A stretch of DNA of 64,000 bases from Amycolatopsis granulosa (GTDB lineage: Bacteria > Actinomycetota > Actinomycetes > Mycobacteriales > Pseudonocardiaceae), in contig NZ_JAANOV010000001.1 in assembly GCF_011758745.1 (NCBI RefSeq), forward strand, positions 5,332,001 to 5,396,000, in the 5' to 3' direction. Each line of letters opens with the position of its first letter. Position 1 is the stretch's first letter. Positions 48,637 through 57,450 of the stretch are shown here, piece after piece. The notes below the pieces were generated by a model. It did not search any database. It worked only from the letters and a program-made list of their open reading frames with translations, and was not told the DNA's origin. The translations under genes and the position numbers were made by a program.

Positions 48637-50673
48637 GTGACCGACGATGCCTTCGCCGACCTCGACGCCTACGTCCGCCTGCCGCGGTTGTCCGGGCTGG
48701 CGCTCTCCCCGGACGGCCGGCGGCTCGTCGTCGGCGTCGCCACCCCGGATGTACCGAAGAACCGCTACACCACGGCGTTGTGGGAGGTGGATCCGGCCGG
48801 TGAGCGCCCGGCGCGGCGGCTGACCCGCAGTGCCGAGGGCGAGTCCGGTGCCGCCTTCACCCCGTCCGGTGATCTGTTGTTCGTCTCCGCGCGCCCGGAC
48901 ACGGGTGCCGAAGGCGAGGAAGCGGCGAAGAGCGCGCTGTGGGTGCAGCCGGCCGCGGGCGGGGACGCCCGGGTCGTCGCGGCCCCGCCCGGCGGGGTCC
49001 GCGGCGTGGTCGTCGCGGCGGAGGCCGGCACGGTGCTGGCCGGTGCGCCGATGATGCCGTCGGCCACGAGCGCGGGACACGACGCGGAGGTCCGCAAGGC
49101 ACGCAAGGACGCCGGGGTGTCGGCGATCCTGCACGAGGAGTACCCCATCCGGTACTGGGACCACGACCTCGGCCCGGATCGCACCCGTCTCGTCGTCGCC
49201 GACGGCGTGCCCGCGGGGGAGCAGCGGCTCGAGCTGCGCGACCTCACCGGGCACGCCGGCCGGGCATTGGACGACGAGGCGTCCTGGGACGTCTCGCCGG
49301 ACGGCCGCACCGTCGTGACCACCTGGGCGGTGCCCGAGGCGGGCGGGTCGCAGCGCAGCACGGTGGTCGCGATCGACGCGGCCACCGGGGAGCGCCGGGT
49401 CCTGGCCGCCGATCCGGACCACGAGTACGAGGCGCCACGGATCTCGCCCGACGGCACCCGCGTCGCGGTCTCGGTGTACCGCCGCTCGACGCCGCACGCG
49501 CCTGGCGACTACTGGCTCGCGCTGGTGCCGCTCACCGGCGGTGACCCGCGGCCGCTGACCCGGGACTGGGACCGCAGGCCGCACTCGGCGCGGTGGCTGC
49601 CGGACGGCTCGGCGCTCGTCGTGGCCGCCGACGACCAGGGCCGCTCGCCGCTGTGGAAGGTCGACGCGAGCAGCGGCGAGGTCACACGCCTGACGGCCGA
49701 CGACGGTGCCTACACCGAGCCGCGGGTCTCCCCGGACGGGCAGTGGGTCTACGCGCTGCGCTCGGCGGTGGACCACCCGCCGGCGCCGGTCCGGGTCGCC
49801 CTCGACGGGTCGGCCGTGCGGCCGCTGCCGGGCCCGGCCCAGGCGCTCGGCCTCGAGGCCGCGGTGCCCGGCCGGCTCGACGAGGTGACCGCGACCGCGG
49901 AGGACGGCACGCCGCTGCGGGCGTGGCTCGCGCTCCCGCGCGACGCCGGCCCGGACGCGCCGGCGCCGCTCCTGCTGTGGATCCACGGCGGCCCGCTCGG
50001 CTCGTGGAACGCCTGGCAGTGGCGGTGGAACCCGTGGCTGGCCGTCGCCCAGGGCTACGCGGTCCTGCTGCCCGACCCGGCGATCTCCACCGGCTACGGG
50101 TACGACTTCATCCGGCGCGGCTGGGGCGCCTGGGGTGCGGCGCCCTACACCGACCTGATGGCGGTCACCGACGCGGCCGAGCAGCACCCGGCCGTCGACG
50201 AGACCCGCACCGCCGCGATGGGCGGATCGTTCGGCGGCTACATGGCCAACTGGGTCGCCGGGCACACCGACCGGTTCCGGGCGATCGTCACGCACGCCTC
50301 GCTGTGGGCGCTGGACCAGTTCGGGCCCACCACCGACGCCACGTACTACTGGCAGCGGGAGCTGACGCCGGAGATGGCCGAGGCCAACTCGCCGCACCGC
50401 TTCGCCGACCGGATCCGCACCCCGATGCTCGTCATCCACGGGGACAAGGACTACCGCGTGCCGATCGGGGAGGGGCTGCGGCTGTGGTGGGACCTGGTGT
50501 CCCGCTCCGCCGCCGAGGACGGGTCGACCCCGCACAAGTTCCTCTACTTCCCCGACGAGAACCACTGGGTGCTCACCCCGCACCACGCCAAGATCTGGTA
50601 CGCCACGGTGTTCGCGTTCCTTGCCCAGCACGTGCTGGGCAAGGACTGGCAGCGGCCGGACCTGCTCGGCTGA
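48637..50673 (+). CDS. S9 family prolyl oligopeptidase-type peptidase
   Basis: 678 residues from a GTG. A beta-propeller domain (about 1-410; VSPDGRTVVTTW, ISPDGTRVAVSVYRRST, VSPDGQWVYALRS repeats) caps a C-terminal alpha/beta hydrolase: WIHGGPLGSWNAW, nucleophile GGSFGGYMANW (Ser, about 531), HGDKDYRVP (Asp, about 604), and ENHWVLTPHH (His, about 640). It cleaves small peptides; no signal peptide, so cytoplasmic. Confidence 0.93.
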   Translation: MTDDAFADLDAYVRLPRLSGLALSPDGRRLVVGVATPDVPKNRYTTALWEVDPAGERPARRLTRSAEGESGAAFTPSGDLLFVSARPDTGAEGEEAAKSALWVQPAAGGDARVVAAPPGGVRGVVVAAEAGTVLAGAPMMPSATSAGHDAEVRKARKDAGVSAILHEEYPIRYWDHDLGPDRTRLVVADGVPAGEQRLELRDLTGHAGRALDDEASWDVSPDGRTVVTTWAVPEAGGSQRSTVVAIDAATGERRVLAADPDHEYEAPRISPDGTRVAVSVYRRSTPHAPGDYWLALVPLTGGDPRPLTRDWDRRPHSARWLPDGSALVVAADDQGRSPLWKVDASSGEVTRLTADDGAYTEPRVSPDGQWVYALRSAVDHPPAPVRVALDGSAVRPLPGPAQALGLEAAVPGRLDEVTATAEDGTPLRAWLALPRDAGPDAPAPLLLWIHGGPLGSWNAWQWRWNPWLAVAQGYAVLLPDPAISTGYGYDFIRRGWGAWGAAPYTDLMAVTDAAEQHPAVDETRTAAMGGSFGGYMANWVAGHTDRFRAIVTHASLWALDQFGPTTDATYYWQRELTPEMAEANSPHRFADRIRTPMLVIHGDKDYRVPIGEGLRLWWDLVSRSAAEDGSTPHKFLYFPDENHWVLTPHHAKIWYATVFAFLAQHVLGKDWQRPDLLG

Positions 50674-50836
50674 CGGTGAGCCGGCGGGCAGTCCGCCCGG
50701 GACGCAACCTCACCGGACACGGTCGGGCGAAAATGCCGCCGCGTCCACCCGGACGAGTGGACGGCGCCCTGCGATGCGGCGTGGAACTGGCTAGCTTTCT
50801 GCTCTCGTTCGAAGCACTTCGAGGAAAGGGAGCTCA

Positions 50837-51085
50837 GTGTCGCGCACACTTCGTGCTGGTGTCGTCGGTCTAACCGCCGTCTCGGCGGTTCTGACCGGGG
50901 CGGGCGCCGCCTCCGCGGGGGTCTCCGCCCCGCAGCTCGAGGCCGTCGGCATGACGGTCAACGGTCTGATGGGCAACGCCGGAACCCCCGGCGTTCTCAG
51001 CGCCGTCACGGGGGAGGACAGCGCCCTGTCCGCGATCACCGGCGGCAATCCCCTGCGTCAGGTCGCCGGCGTGCTGCCGTTCTGA
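50837..51085 (+). CDS. small secreted hypothetical protein
   Basis: 82 residues, GTG start after GGGAG. A Sec signal peptide (LRAGVVGLTAVSAVLTGAGA, cleavage after ASA near residue 27) leads to a 55-residue mature peptide rich in Gly, Val and Ala with no Cys. I do not recognise the family; it is of the size of other small actinomycete surface peptides. Followed by a strong terminator. Confidence 0.75.
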   Translation: MSRTLRAGVVGLTAVSAVLTGAGAASAGVSAPQLEAVGMTVNGLMGNAGTPGVLSAVTGEDSALSAITGGNPLRQVAGVLPF

Positions 51086-51098
51086 CCGCAGGACCTGT

Positions 51099-51139
51099 GA
51101 GGAAGCGCGCCACGCCGGACCCGGGTGGCGCGCTTCCTC
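51099..51139. terminator. bidirectional terminator
   Basis: GAGGAAGCGCGCCAC and GTGGCGCGCTTCCTC pair over 15 bp with an 11-base loop, between the secreted-peptide gene and the convergent GAF-ANTAR gene. Confidence 0.9.
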
Positions 51140-51143
51140 GTGG

Positions 51144-51881
51144 TCAGCGTCGCAGCGACTCGATCAGCGCCCGCGCGACGGTGGCGAGCTTGGTGTTCGT
51201 CCGCTGCGACTCCTCGACCAGCCGGGTGAACGCCTCCTCCGCGGTGCAGCCGTGGATCGCCATCAGCACCCCCTTGGCCTGGTCGATCTCGGCGCGCGAG
51301 GTCAGCGCGCTCTCCAGCTGGCCGATCTTGCGCTTGGTGGCCGCCCAGCGCCGCGCGTTGACGAAGGCGTCGCACGCCGCCATGGTGAACAGGCGCATCA
51401 CCTGTTCGTCGTAGTCGTCGAACGCCTGCGCGGTCAGGCTGTACATGTCCAGCCCGCCGACCACCTCGTCCTCCTCGTCGTCGCCGGGCAGCACCAGCGG
51501 CACCGACAGGTAGGTGTTGATGCCGGCCGCCTTGGCCGCCGCGGTGAACTCGGGCCACTCCTGCTCGTGCTCGCCGACCACGGCGCGCACCGGATGGCGG
51601 CGGGTCGCGGCCTCCACGCACGGACCGCGGCGCGTCCGGTACTGGCACTCGTCGATGTCGACGATGCCGTCGTCGGTCGCTGCGAGCGTGTAGAGGTGAC
51701 CGTCCTCGGCCACCGCGGTGATCGTCGCCTCGTCGGCCTCCGGCAGGGTGGCGACCGCGCTCTGCGCGATGCCCTTCGCGACCACTTCCAGTGGTTGTTC
51801 GGCGGCCTGGCCGCGCAGATCGTCCAGCGCCTCCGCCACGTTGTCGAGGCGGACAAGGGGATCCGCTCGGCGCTCGGTCAT
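51144..51881 (-). CDS. GAF and ANTAR domain-containing regulator
   Basis: 245 residues from the ATG. A GAF domain (about 20-170; ATITAVAEDGHLYTLAATDD) is followed by an ANTAR domain (about 180-240; LTSRAEIDQAKGVLMAIHGC, EEAFTRLVEESQRTN), the RNA-binding antitermination helix bundle. Such proteins bind two-hairpin RNA motifs to prevent termination in response to a ligand on the GAF domain. The target RNA is not identifiable here. Confidence 0.9.
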   Translation of the reverse strand: MTERRADPLVRLDNVAEALDDLRGQAAEQPLEVVAKGIAQSAVATLPEADEATITAVAEDGHLYTLAATDDGIVDIDECQYRTRRGPCVEAATRRHPVRAVVGEHEQEWPEFTAAAKAAGINTYLSVPLVLPGDDEEDEVVGGLDMYSLTAQAFDDYDEQVMRLFTMAACDAFVNARRWAATKRKIGQLESALTSRAEIDQAKGVLMAIHGCTAEEAFTRLVEESQRTNTKLATVARALIESLRR

Positions 51882-51978
51882 GGGCGGCGGATACCCGGAG
51901 CGTGCGGGCGGTAATCCCGGGTGGCGCGGCACGCGGGCACCGCGGCGGTCCGGAGAACGCGGCGCCTACCCTGGTGGG

Positions 51979-52569
51979 GTGTTCGTGAAGATCTGCGGCC
52001 TGCGCACGGAGGCCGACGTGGAGTGCGCGGTGACGGCCGGTGCGCACGCGGTCGGGTTCGTGCTGACCCCGAGCCCGCGGCAGGTCACCGTGGCGGAGGC
52101 GGCGCGCCTGGTGGCCGCGGTGCCGCCGGAGGTGCTCAGCGTCGGGGTGTTCCTGGGCATGCCCGTCGCGGACGTCCGCGACATCGCCCTGCGGACCGGG
52201 CTCGGTGCGGTCCAGCTGCACGGCCGCGGCTACCCGGCGGAGGATTTCGCCGCTCTCGCCGACCTGGGTCTGCGGCTGGTGCGGGCCACCTCCACCGACG
52301 GTTCGCCGGTCGAGGTCGGCGCGTTCGGCGAGGACATGCTGATCCTGGACTCGCCGCGGGCCGGGTCGGGGGAGCAGTGGGGCTGGGACGCGCTGCGCGG
52401 GCAGACCGGGCAGTGGCTCCTGGCCGGCGGGTTGCGGCCGGGCAACGTCGCCGACGCCGTGCGGGCCGTGCGGCCGTGGGGGGTGGACGTCTCCAGCGGG
52501 GTGGAGTCCACGCGCGGCACGAAGGACCATGGACTGATCCGCGAATTTCTCGCCGCCGCGCGTCCCTGA
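51979..52569 (+). CDS. trpF: phosphoribosylanthranilate isomerase
   Basis: 196 residues from a GTG six bases after TACCCT (leaderless). TrpF motifs: VKICGLRTEADV with the catalytic Cys (about 6), LGAVQLHGRGY, QWLLAGGLRPGNV and VDVSSGVESTRGTKD with the catalytic Asp region. It isomerises PRA to CdRP in tryptophan synthesis. It stands alone. In many actinobacteria this step is done by PriA, so a separate TrpF is notable. Confidence 0.9.
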   Translation: MFVKICGLRTEADVECAVTAGAHAVGFVLTPSPRQVTVAEAARLVAAVPPEVLSVGVFLGMPVADVRDIALRTGLGAVQLHGRGYPAEDFAALADLGLRLVRATSTDGSPVEVGAFGEDMLILDSPRAGSGEQWGWDALRGQTGQWLLAGGLRPGNVADAVRAVRPWGVDVSSGVESTRGTKDHGLIREFLAAARP

Positions 52570-52625
52570 TCGCGGAACCCGTTCGTCGGGAGGGTGAGAA
52601 TCACGACCGGCGAGGAGGAAACGCG

Positions 52626-52949
52626 ATGCAGTACATGCTGTTGATCTGCGGTGGCCCGGAGGCAGCCGAGCACGCCGAGGACGGCTGCGAGGGCTGGAGC
52701 GAGGAGATGGCCGAGCGGGGCGTCCTGCGGGGCGGCGCGGGGCTGCGGCCGCCGCACGAGGCGACCACCGTCCGGGTGCGGTCGGACGAGGTGCTGCTGT
52801 CCGACGGCCCGTTCGCCGAGAGCCGGGAGCAGGTCGGCGGGTTCTGCCTGATCGAGTGCGGGAACCTGGACGAGGCCGTGGAGATCGCGTCGAAGCACCC
52901 GGCGGCGACCTACGGCTCGATCGAGGTCCGGCCGATCTGGCAGCCGTGA
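52626..52949 (+). CDS. DGPF/YCII domain protein
   Basis: 107 residues; ATG after GAGGAGG. The signature LLSDGPFAESREQVGGF is the DGPF motif of the YciI-like family, and the fold ends [13 protein letters not shown] proteins are encoded next to ECF42 sigma factors, as here, where the sigma gene overlaps by GTGA. They are thought to be the target or partner of ECF42, but the biochemical role is open. Confidence 0.9.
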   Translation: MQYMLLICGGPEAAEHAEDGCEGWSEEMAERGVLRGGAGLRPPHEATTVRVRSDEVLLSDGPFAESREQVGGFCLIECGNLDEAVEIASKHPAATYGSIEVRPIWQP

Positions 52950-54205
52950 CCGACGTCCACACGGCACTCGTCCGGGCCTTCCGCGACGAGTGGGGCCAGG
53001 TGGTCGCGACCCTGATCCGGCTCACCGGCGACTGGGACCTCGCCGAGGAGTGCGCCCAGGACGCGTTCACCCAGGCCGTTGGCTCGTGGGCCCGGGACGG
53101 CGTGCCGCGCCGTCCCGGGGCCTGGCTCACCACCACCGCCCGTAACCGCGCTCTCGACCGGCTGCGCCGGGACGCGGTGGGGGCGGCCAAGCTGCGGGAG
53201 GTCGCGGCGATGCCCGATCCGGAGCCCGAACCCGACGACAGCGGTGTGCCGGACGACCGGCTGCGGCTGATGTTCACCTGCTGCCACCCCGCGCTGTCGC
53301 TGGACGCGCAGGTGGCGCTGACCCTGCGCACGCTGGCCGGCCTGACCCCGGCCGAGATCGGGCGGGCGCTGCTGGTCGCCGAACCGGCGCTGAGGAAGCG
53401 GCTGGTGCGCGCCAAGCAGAAGATCAGGCACGCGGGCATCCCGTACCGGGTGCCGCCGGCGCACCTGCTGCCCGAGCGCACCCCGGCCGTGCTCGCGGTG
53501 CTGTACCTGCTGTTCACCGAGGGGTACTCGGCGACGGCCGGCGCCGACCTGCAGCGGCGCGAGCTGTCCGCGGAAGCGATCCGGCTGGCGCGGGTGCTGC
53601 ACCGGCTGATGCCGGACGAGCCGGAGGCGACCGGGCTGCTGGCGCTGCTGCTCCTGCAGGACGCCCGCCGGGACGCGCGCGTGGACGAGTACGGCGACCT
53701 GGTGCTGCTGACCGACCAGGACCGCAGCCGGTGGGACCGGGCCGAGATCGCGGAGGGTGTCGCGCTGCTCGACGGTGCGCTGCGGCGCGGGGCGCCCGGC
53801 CCGTACCAGGTGCAGGCGGCGATCGCGGCCTGCCACGGGACAGCGGAGCGCGCGGAGGACACGGACTGGCCGCAGATCGCGGCGCTCTACGGGCGGCTGG
53901 CCGCGATGACGCGGTCACCGGTGGTGGCGGTGAACCGGGCGGTGGCGGTGGGCATGGCTTCCGGCCCGGAGGCGGGGCTGCGGGTGCTGTCCGATGTGGA
54001 CCTGCCGGGATACCACCTGCTGCCGGCCACGCGCGCGGATCTGTTGCGGCGGCTGGGCCGGCACGACGAGGCGGCGCGGGCCTACCGGGACGCACTGGAG
54101 CTGGTGACCACCGAGACCGAGCGCCGCTTCCTCAGCCGGCGGCTGGCGGAGGTGGAGCCGGGGCCGGGCGGTCAGCCCGCGGCGGGCCGGTCGCGGCCGA
54201 CGTAG
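52946..54205 (+). CDS. ECF42-type RNA polymerase sigma factor
   Basis: 419 residues from a GTG coupled to the DGPF stop. Region 2 (about 5-75) has [16 protein letters not shown] and [13 protein letters not shown]; region 4 (about 125-180) has [20 protein letters not shown]-terminal extension of about 230 residues ([13 protein letters not shown] onward) has TPR-like helices as in ECF42, which lacks an anti-sigma factor and uses the extension for regulation. Confidence 0.92.
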   Translation: MTDVHTALVRAFRDEWGQVVATLIRLTGDWDLAEECAQDAFTQAVGSWARDGVPRRPGAWLTTTARNRALDRLRRDAVGAAKLREVAAMPDPEPEPDDSGVPDDRLRLMFTCCHPALSLDAQVALTLRTLAGLTPAEIGRALLVAEPALRKRLVRAKQKIRHAGIPYRVPPAHLLPERTPAVLAVLYLLFTEGYSATAGADLQRRELSAEAIRLARVLHRLMPDEPEATGLLALLLLQDARRDARVDEYGDLVLLTDQDRSRWDRAEIAEGVALLDGALRRGAPGPYQVQAAIAACHGTAERAEDTDWPQIAALYGRLAAMTRSPVVAVNRAVAVGMASGPEAGLRVLSDVDLPGYHLLPATRADLLRRLGRHDEAARAYRDALELVTTETERRFLSRRLAEVEPGPGGQPAAGRSRPT

Positions 54206-54522
54206 CGGATCACCTCGACCGGTTCGACGATGACCAGACCGTCCCCGATCAGCTCGTCGAGCGTGGGCAGGAAGCCGCGGATCCGGGTCTCCTCGTCGAC
54301 GACGACGATCACCACCGGCAGGTCGTCGGACAAGGACAGGATGCGGGTGGTGTGCACGTGTTGCGAGGCGCCGTAGCCCTCGATGCCGCGCAGCACGGTG
54401 GCACCGGCCAGCCCCGCCTGGTGGGCGCGGTGCACGATCTCGGTGAACAGCGGCTTGTGGTGCCACCGGTCGGTCTCGCCGACGAAGATGGTCAACCGTA
54501 GCGCCGGGCCCTGGAGTTTCAT
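54172..54522 (-). CDS. DUF190 family protein
   Basis: 116 residues from the ATG; GTG at 54531 is an alternative. [40 protein letters not shown] and [14 protein letters not shown] define DUF190 (PII-like fold), usually next to fluoride exporter CrcB. No crcB gene is in view. Its 3' end overlaps the sigma gene 3' end by 34 bp. Confidence 0.9.
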   Translation of the reverse strand: MKLQGPALRLTIFVGETDRWHHKPLFTEIVHRAHQAGLAGATVLRGIEGYGASQHVHTTRILSLSDDLPVVIVVVDEETRIRGFLPTLDELIGDGLVIVEPVEVIRYVGRDRPAAG

Positions 54523-54581
54523 CCGTTCCACCGCCTTCGCCGGGCACCGCGCGGCGCCCGGGAGGTCAGTGTCTCCCCGGC

Positions 54582-54634
54582 GCGGGCCCGCCGTCAGGCC
54601 CCGCCGCGGGAGGAGCCTGCGGCGGCGGGCCCGC
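54582..54634 (-). terminator. hairpin after the small membrane-protein gene
   Basis: GCGGGCCCGCCG and CGGCGGGCCCGC (perfect 12 bp) with an internal GC-rich region. It lies just after the stop of the 54637 gene and before DUF190. Confidence 0.6.
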
Positions 54635-54636
54635 GG

Positions 54637-54927
54637 TCAGCGGATCAGGCGTGCGACGAACCCGGTGACGACGAGCCAGAACAGCGCCGCCACCCCGTAG
54701 TTGACCAGCACGTTGAGCTGTTCGTTCGCGATGGGGAAGAGCCCGGGGAAGAACAGCGCGAGCGGCTGGGCGATCGAATCGATGAACCGGTAGAAGGCGT
54801 TCGCCGTGTTGGCACCGGCCAGGACCAGGACGATGTAGATCGCCTCGATGAGGGCGAACAGCGCCCCGATCCCGGTAACCACTCTGACGGCGGTGCCGCG
54901 GCCACGGTAGATACCCGTTCTGGTCAT
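54637..54927 (-). CDS. small membrane protein, YggT-like
   Basis: 96 residues, with three membrane helices (GIGALFALIEAIYIVLVLAG, PLALFFPGLFPI, YGVAALFWLVVTGFVARLI). Helix lengths and IYIVLVLAGANTANAFYRFI suggest a YggT-like protein. TTGACA (+ strand TGTCAA, 54953-54958) is upstream; no ribosome site is seen, so the start is probably leaderless. Confidence 0.75.
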   Translation of the reverse strand: MTRTGIYRGRGTAVRVVTGIGALFALIEAIYIVLVLAGANTANAFYRFIDSIAQPLALFFPGLFPIANEQLNVLVNYGVAALFWLVVTGFVARLIR

Positions 54928-54975
54928 ACGAAGGAGTGACCGTTTTCGCCATTGTCAAACCCGATCGGGGGACGG

Positions 54976-55173
54976 TCAGCGCCGTTCGTTCGGGATGATG
55001 ATCCACAGCACCAGGTAGACCAGGAACTGCGGACCCGGTAGCAGACAGGACAGCAGGAAGAGCACCCGCATGGTGCGCGGCTGCCACCCGAGGCGGTAGG
55101 CGAGCCCGGCGCACACTCCGGCGATCACGCGGTTGTGGCGGGACCTCGTCAGGGTCGTCGTTGTCGTCGTCAT
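54976..55173 (-). CDS. PspC domain protein
   Basis: 65 residues from the ATG. TRSRHNRVIAGVCAGLAYRL followed by MRVLFLLSCLLPGPQFLVYL and the terminal LWIIIPNERR is the PspC domain: a cytoplasmic amphipathic part and one hydrophobic helix. PspC-like proteins sense membrane stress. Confidence 0.88.
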   Translation of the reverse strand: MTTTTTTLTRSRHNRVIAGVCAGLAYRLGWQPRTMRVLFLLSCLLPGPQFLVYLVLWIIIPNERR

Positions 55174-55462
55174 GCCTCCAGCGTGCTCGCCTCCGGCGCG
55201 GAACGCATCGGTGGAAACCCCCGATTCGACCCTGGTGCCCGCCCCACCGCCGCGGCGCGTGCCACCATCGTCCACTGGGGACCGCGTGGCCTGCGCCGCT
55301 GCCGGCCCACAGGGGGCCGGGGGTGCGGGCGATCGAGCGCGAGCGCACCCACGCCGGCACCCCGGCCCGGCCGTGGGCGCCGGCGAACGTCGCGACAGCG
55401 CACCCGCCGCTCCGCCGGCCGGCGAGGATCACCGGAGGTGCCCCCGCGCGTCCGGTCGCGTG
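55174..55462. other. intergenic, no gene seen
   Basis: 289 bp without a convincing frame or strong hairpin. It would carry the promoter of the PspC gene on one side and, in the leftward direction, the end of the DUF3072 transcript. Confidence 0.5.
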
Positions 55463-55663
55463 TCAGGTGTCCGCGCCGCGGCCGGTTTTCTCCTGCAGGC
55501 GGTCGATGAGCTGCGACGCCTGCGCCTTGGTGAGGTCCGCCGGCAGCTCCTCACCGGCCTCGCGGGCCAGTGTCTGCAGGTACGACAGCTGCGGGCCGGT
55601 CATCGGCTCCTCGCCCGTCGTCCATTCCCGCGGGTCCTTCTCCGGGTTCTGCGGTCCGGTCAC
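55463..55663 (-). CDS. DUF3072 domain protein
   Basis: 66 residues from a GTG with GGAGG five bases upstream. MTGPQLSYLQTLAREAGEEL and LTKAQASQLIDRLQEKTG match DUF3072. These small proteins are widespread and of unknown function; the conserved part resembles a short DNA- or RNA-binding helix pair. Confidence 0.85.
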   Translation of the reverse strand: MTGPQNPEKDPREWTTGEEPMTGPQLSYLQTLAREAGEELPADLTKAQASQLIDRLQEKTGRGADT

Positions 55664-55728
55664 CCCTGCCTCCGTTCGCCGATGTGTTCGAAACGGGGTT
55701 ACCCCGCCGGAGCGCGGCTCATGCCACC

Positions 55729-57450
55729 TCAGGCCCGGATCTCGTTGAGGTAGTTGTAGATGGTGTAGCGGGTGACCTCGAGCTCGCCGGCGAGGAAGTC
55801 CACCGCGTCCTTGATCAGGAAGAACCCGGCCTCCTCCAGCTCGCGGACGACGGCCGCCTTGTGCTTCTTCTTCATCAGCCCCACCGGGATGCCGGTCTGC
55901 GCGACCGCCCGGTCCACCAAGAACCGCTGCAGGCTGTCCACGTCGGGCGGGAAGCTCTCCGTCCGCACCTCGGTCGCCGGCCCCCGGGTCACCTCGCTGT
56001 TCACGCAAAGGCAGCCGATCGCCACGCCGTCGGCGTCCCGCAGGAAGATCGTCGACGACCGGATCGGCCTGCCGTCCGGGCCGTGTGTCTCGTAATTGGT
56101 CAGGTCGTGCGTGGTGCCGCGGCGCACCAGGCCGAGCAGCAGGTCGGTCATCGGGCCGCCCGGGGTGCGGCCGGTGATCTCCCCGGCGATCGCGATGATG
56201 GAATCGGGCAGCTTGGACAGGTCGTGCAGCACCACCTCGTTGCCCGGCCCGAGCATCGCGGCCAGCCCGTCGACCGCCGGGACCAGCGCGGACAGCACCG
56301 AGTCGGTGGCGTCCGCGGCGAACCGGGAGCCGCCGGGCAGCGGCCGGGACAGGTAGGCCAGCGCGGCACGCACGGCCTCCGCCGCCGACGCCGGCGTGGA
56401 GGCGTGCGGGGACAACCGCACGTGGTCGGTGCGCACGGTCGCGGCGATGCCGTCGGCGGCCAGCACCGCCCCGACCCGCTCCGCGGAGTGCCCGGGCAGC
56501 CGGAACGCGAGGATCCCGGCGCGCCGCTGGGTCGCGGACACGATCTCGGCGCCCAGTGACCGCAGCATCTCCTCCAGCTCACCGACCCGTTCGGCGATGC
56601 GTGACTCGATGGCCGCCACCCCGGCGTCCTCGACCAGCTCCAGCGCGGCCGCGAAGGCGCCCGAGGTGACCGGGCTGAGGTTGCTGATCGACCAGGACGC
56701 CGCGAACTCGGCGGGCGGGTGGATCTCGTCGTCGAACAGGCCCGCGTCGTGTGCGCCGGTCCAGCCGGACAGCACCGGCCGCAACCGTTCCAGCGCCCGG
56801 TCCGACAGCACGGCGAACCCGGTTCCCCAGCCCGCGCGCAACCACTTCTGCCCGCCCACGACCAGGACGTCGGCGGCCTGCCACGGCTCGTCGGCCACGC
56901 CGAAGCCCTGGATGCCGTCGACGACGAGCAGCCGGTCGCCGACGGTGTCCCGCAGCGCGGCGAGGTCGGCGCGGTAGCCGGTGCGGAAGTCCACGGCGCT
57001 GACCGACACGGTGGTGGTGTCGCCGCTGAGCTCCGCGGCGACGGCCTCCGGCGTGGCGTACCCGTGCGGCGGCCGCATGCGGCGCAGCGTGATCCGCCCG
57101 GCCTCCGCGGCGCGCGCCCACGGGTAGGTGTTGGCCGGGAATTCGGCCGCGGACACCAGGACTTCGCCGGGCGGGGCGTTGAAGGCGGCCTGGAACAGGC
57201 CCTGGCTGGTGTTGGGCAGCAGGACGACGTGATCGGTGTCGGTGCCGCACAGGCGCGCCACCGCCGCCTTCGCGCGGACCTCCTGCCGCATCAGGTCATC
57301 CACAGTGGACGGACCAGCCTTGGCCGAGGAGTGCAGCAGGCGCGCGGTGGTGTCCACGACGGCGTGCGAGGGCGGGCCGTAGCGGGCGAAGTCCAGGTAG
57401 CCCGCGGGCTCGTCGAACTGGAGCAGGTAGCTGGGCGAGATCCTGGCCAT
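55729..57450 (-). CDS. class V aminotransferase fused to a YheO/DauR-like regulator
   Basis: 573 residues. Residues about 15-370 are a fold I PLP enzyme: TSQGLFQAAFNAPPG, SAVDFRTGY, VVDGIQGFGV and the PLP lysine in VVGGQKWLRAGWG (about 208). Residues about 385-500 are a YheO-like PAS domain (VVLHDLSKLPDSIIAIAGEI, GRPIRSSTIFLRDADG), and the C-terminus (FFLIKDAVDFLAGELEVTR, YTIYNYLNEIR) is the DauR/YheO HTH. Separate genes would be expected; here an enzyme and a transcription factor share a chain. It is transcribed last in the amino-acid ABC operon. Confidence 0.85.
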   Translation of the reverse strand: MARISPSYLLQFDEPAGYLDFARYGPPSHAVVDTTARLLHSSAKAGPSTVDDLMRQEVRAKAAVARLCGTDTDHVVLLPNTSQGLFQAAFNAPPGEVLVSAAEFPANTYPWARAAEAGRITLRRMRPPHGYATPEAVAAELSGDTTTVSVSAVDFRTGYRADLAALRDTVGDRLLVVDGIQGFGVADEPWQAADVLVVGGQKWLRAGWGTGFAVLSDRALERLRPVLSGWTGAHDAGLFDDEIHPPAEFAASWSISNLSPVTSGAFAAALELVEDAGVAAIESRIAERVGELEEMLRSLGAEIVSATQRRAGILAFRLPGHSAERVGAVLAADGIAATVRTDHVRLSPHASTPASAAEAVRAALAYLSRPLPGGSRFAADATDSVLSALVPAVDGLAAMLGPGNEVVLHDLSKLPDSIIAIAGEITGRTPGGPMTDLLLGLVRRGTTHDLTNYETHGPDGRPIRSSTIFLRDADGVAIGCLCVNSEVTRGPATEVRTESFPPDVDSLQRFLVDRAVAQTGIPVGLMKKKHKAAVVRELEEAGFFLIKDAVDFLAGELEVTRYTIYNYLNEIRA

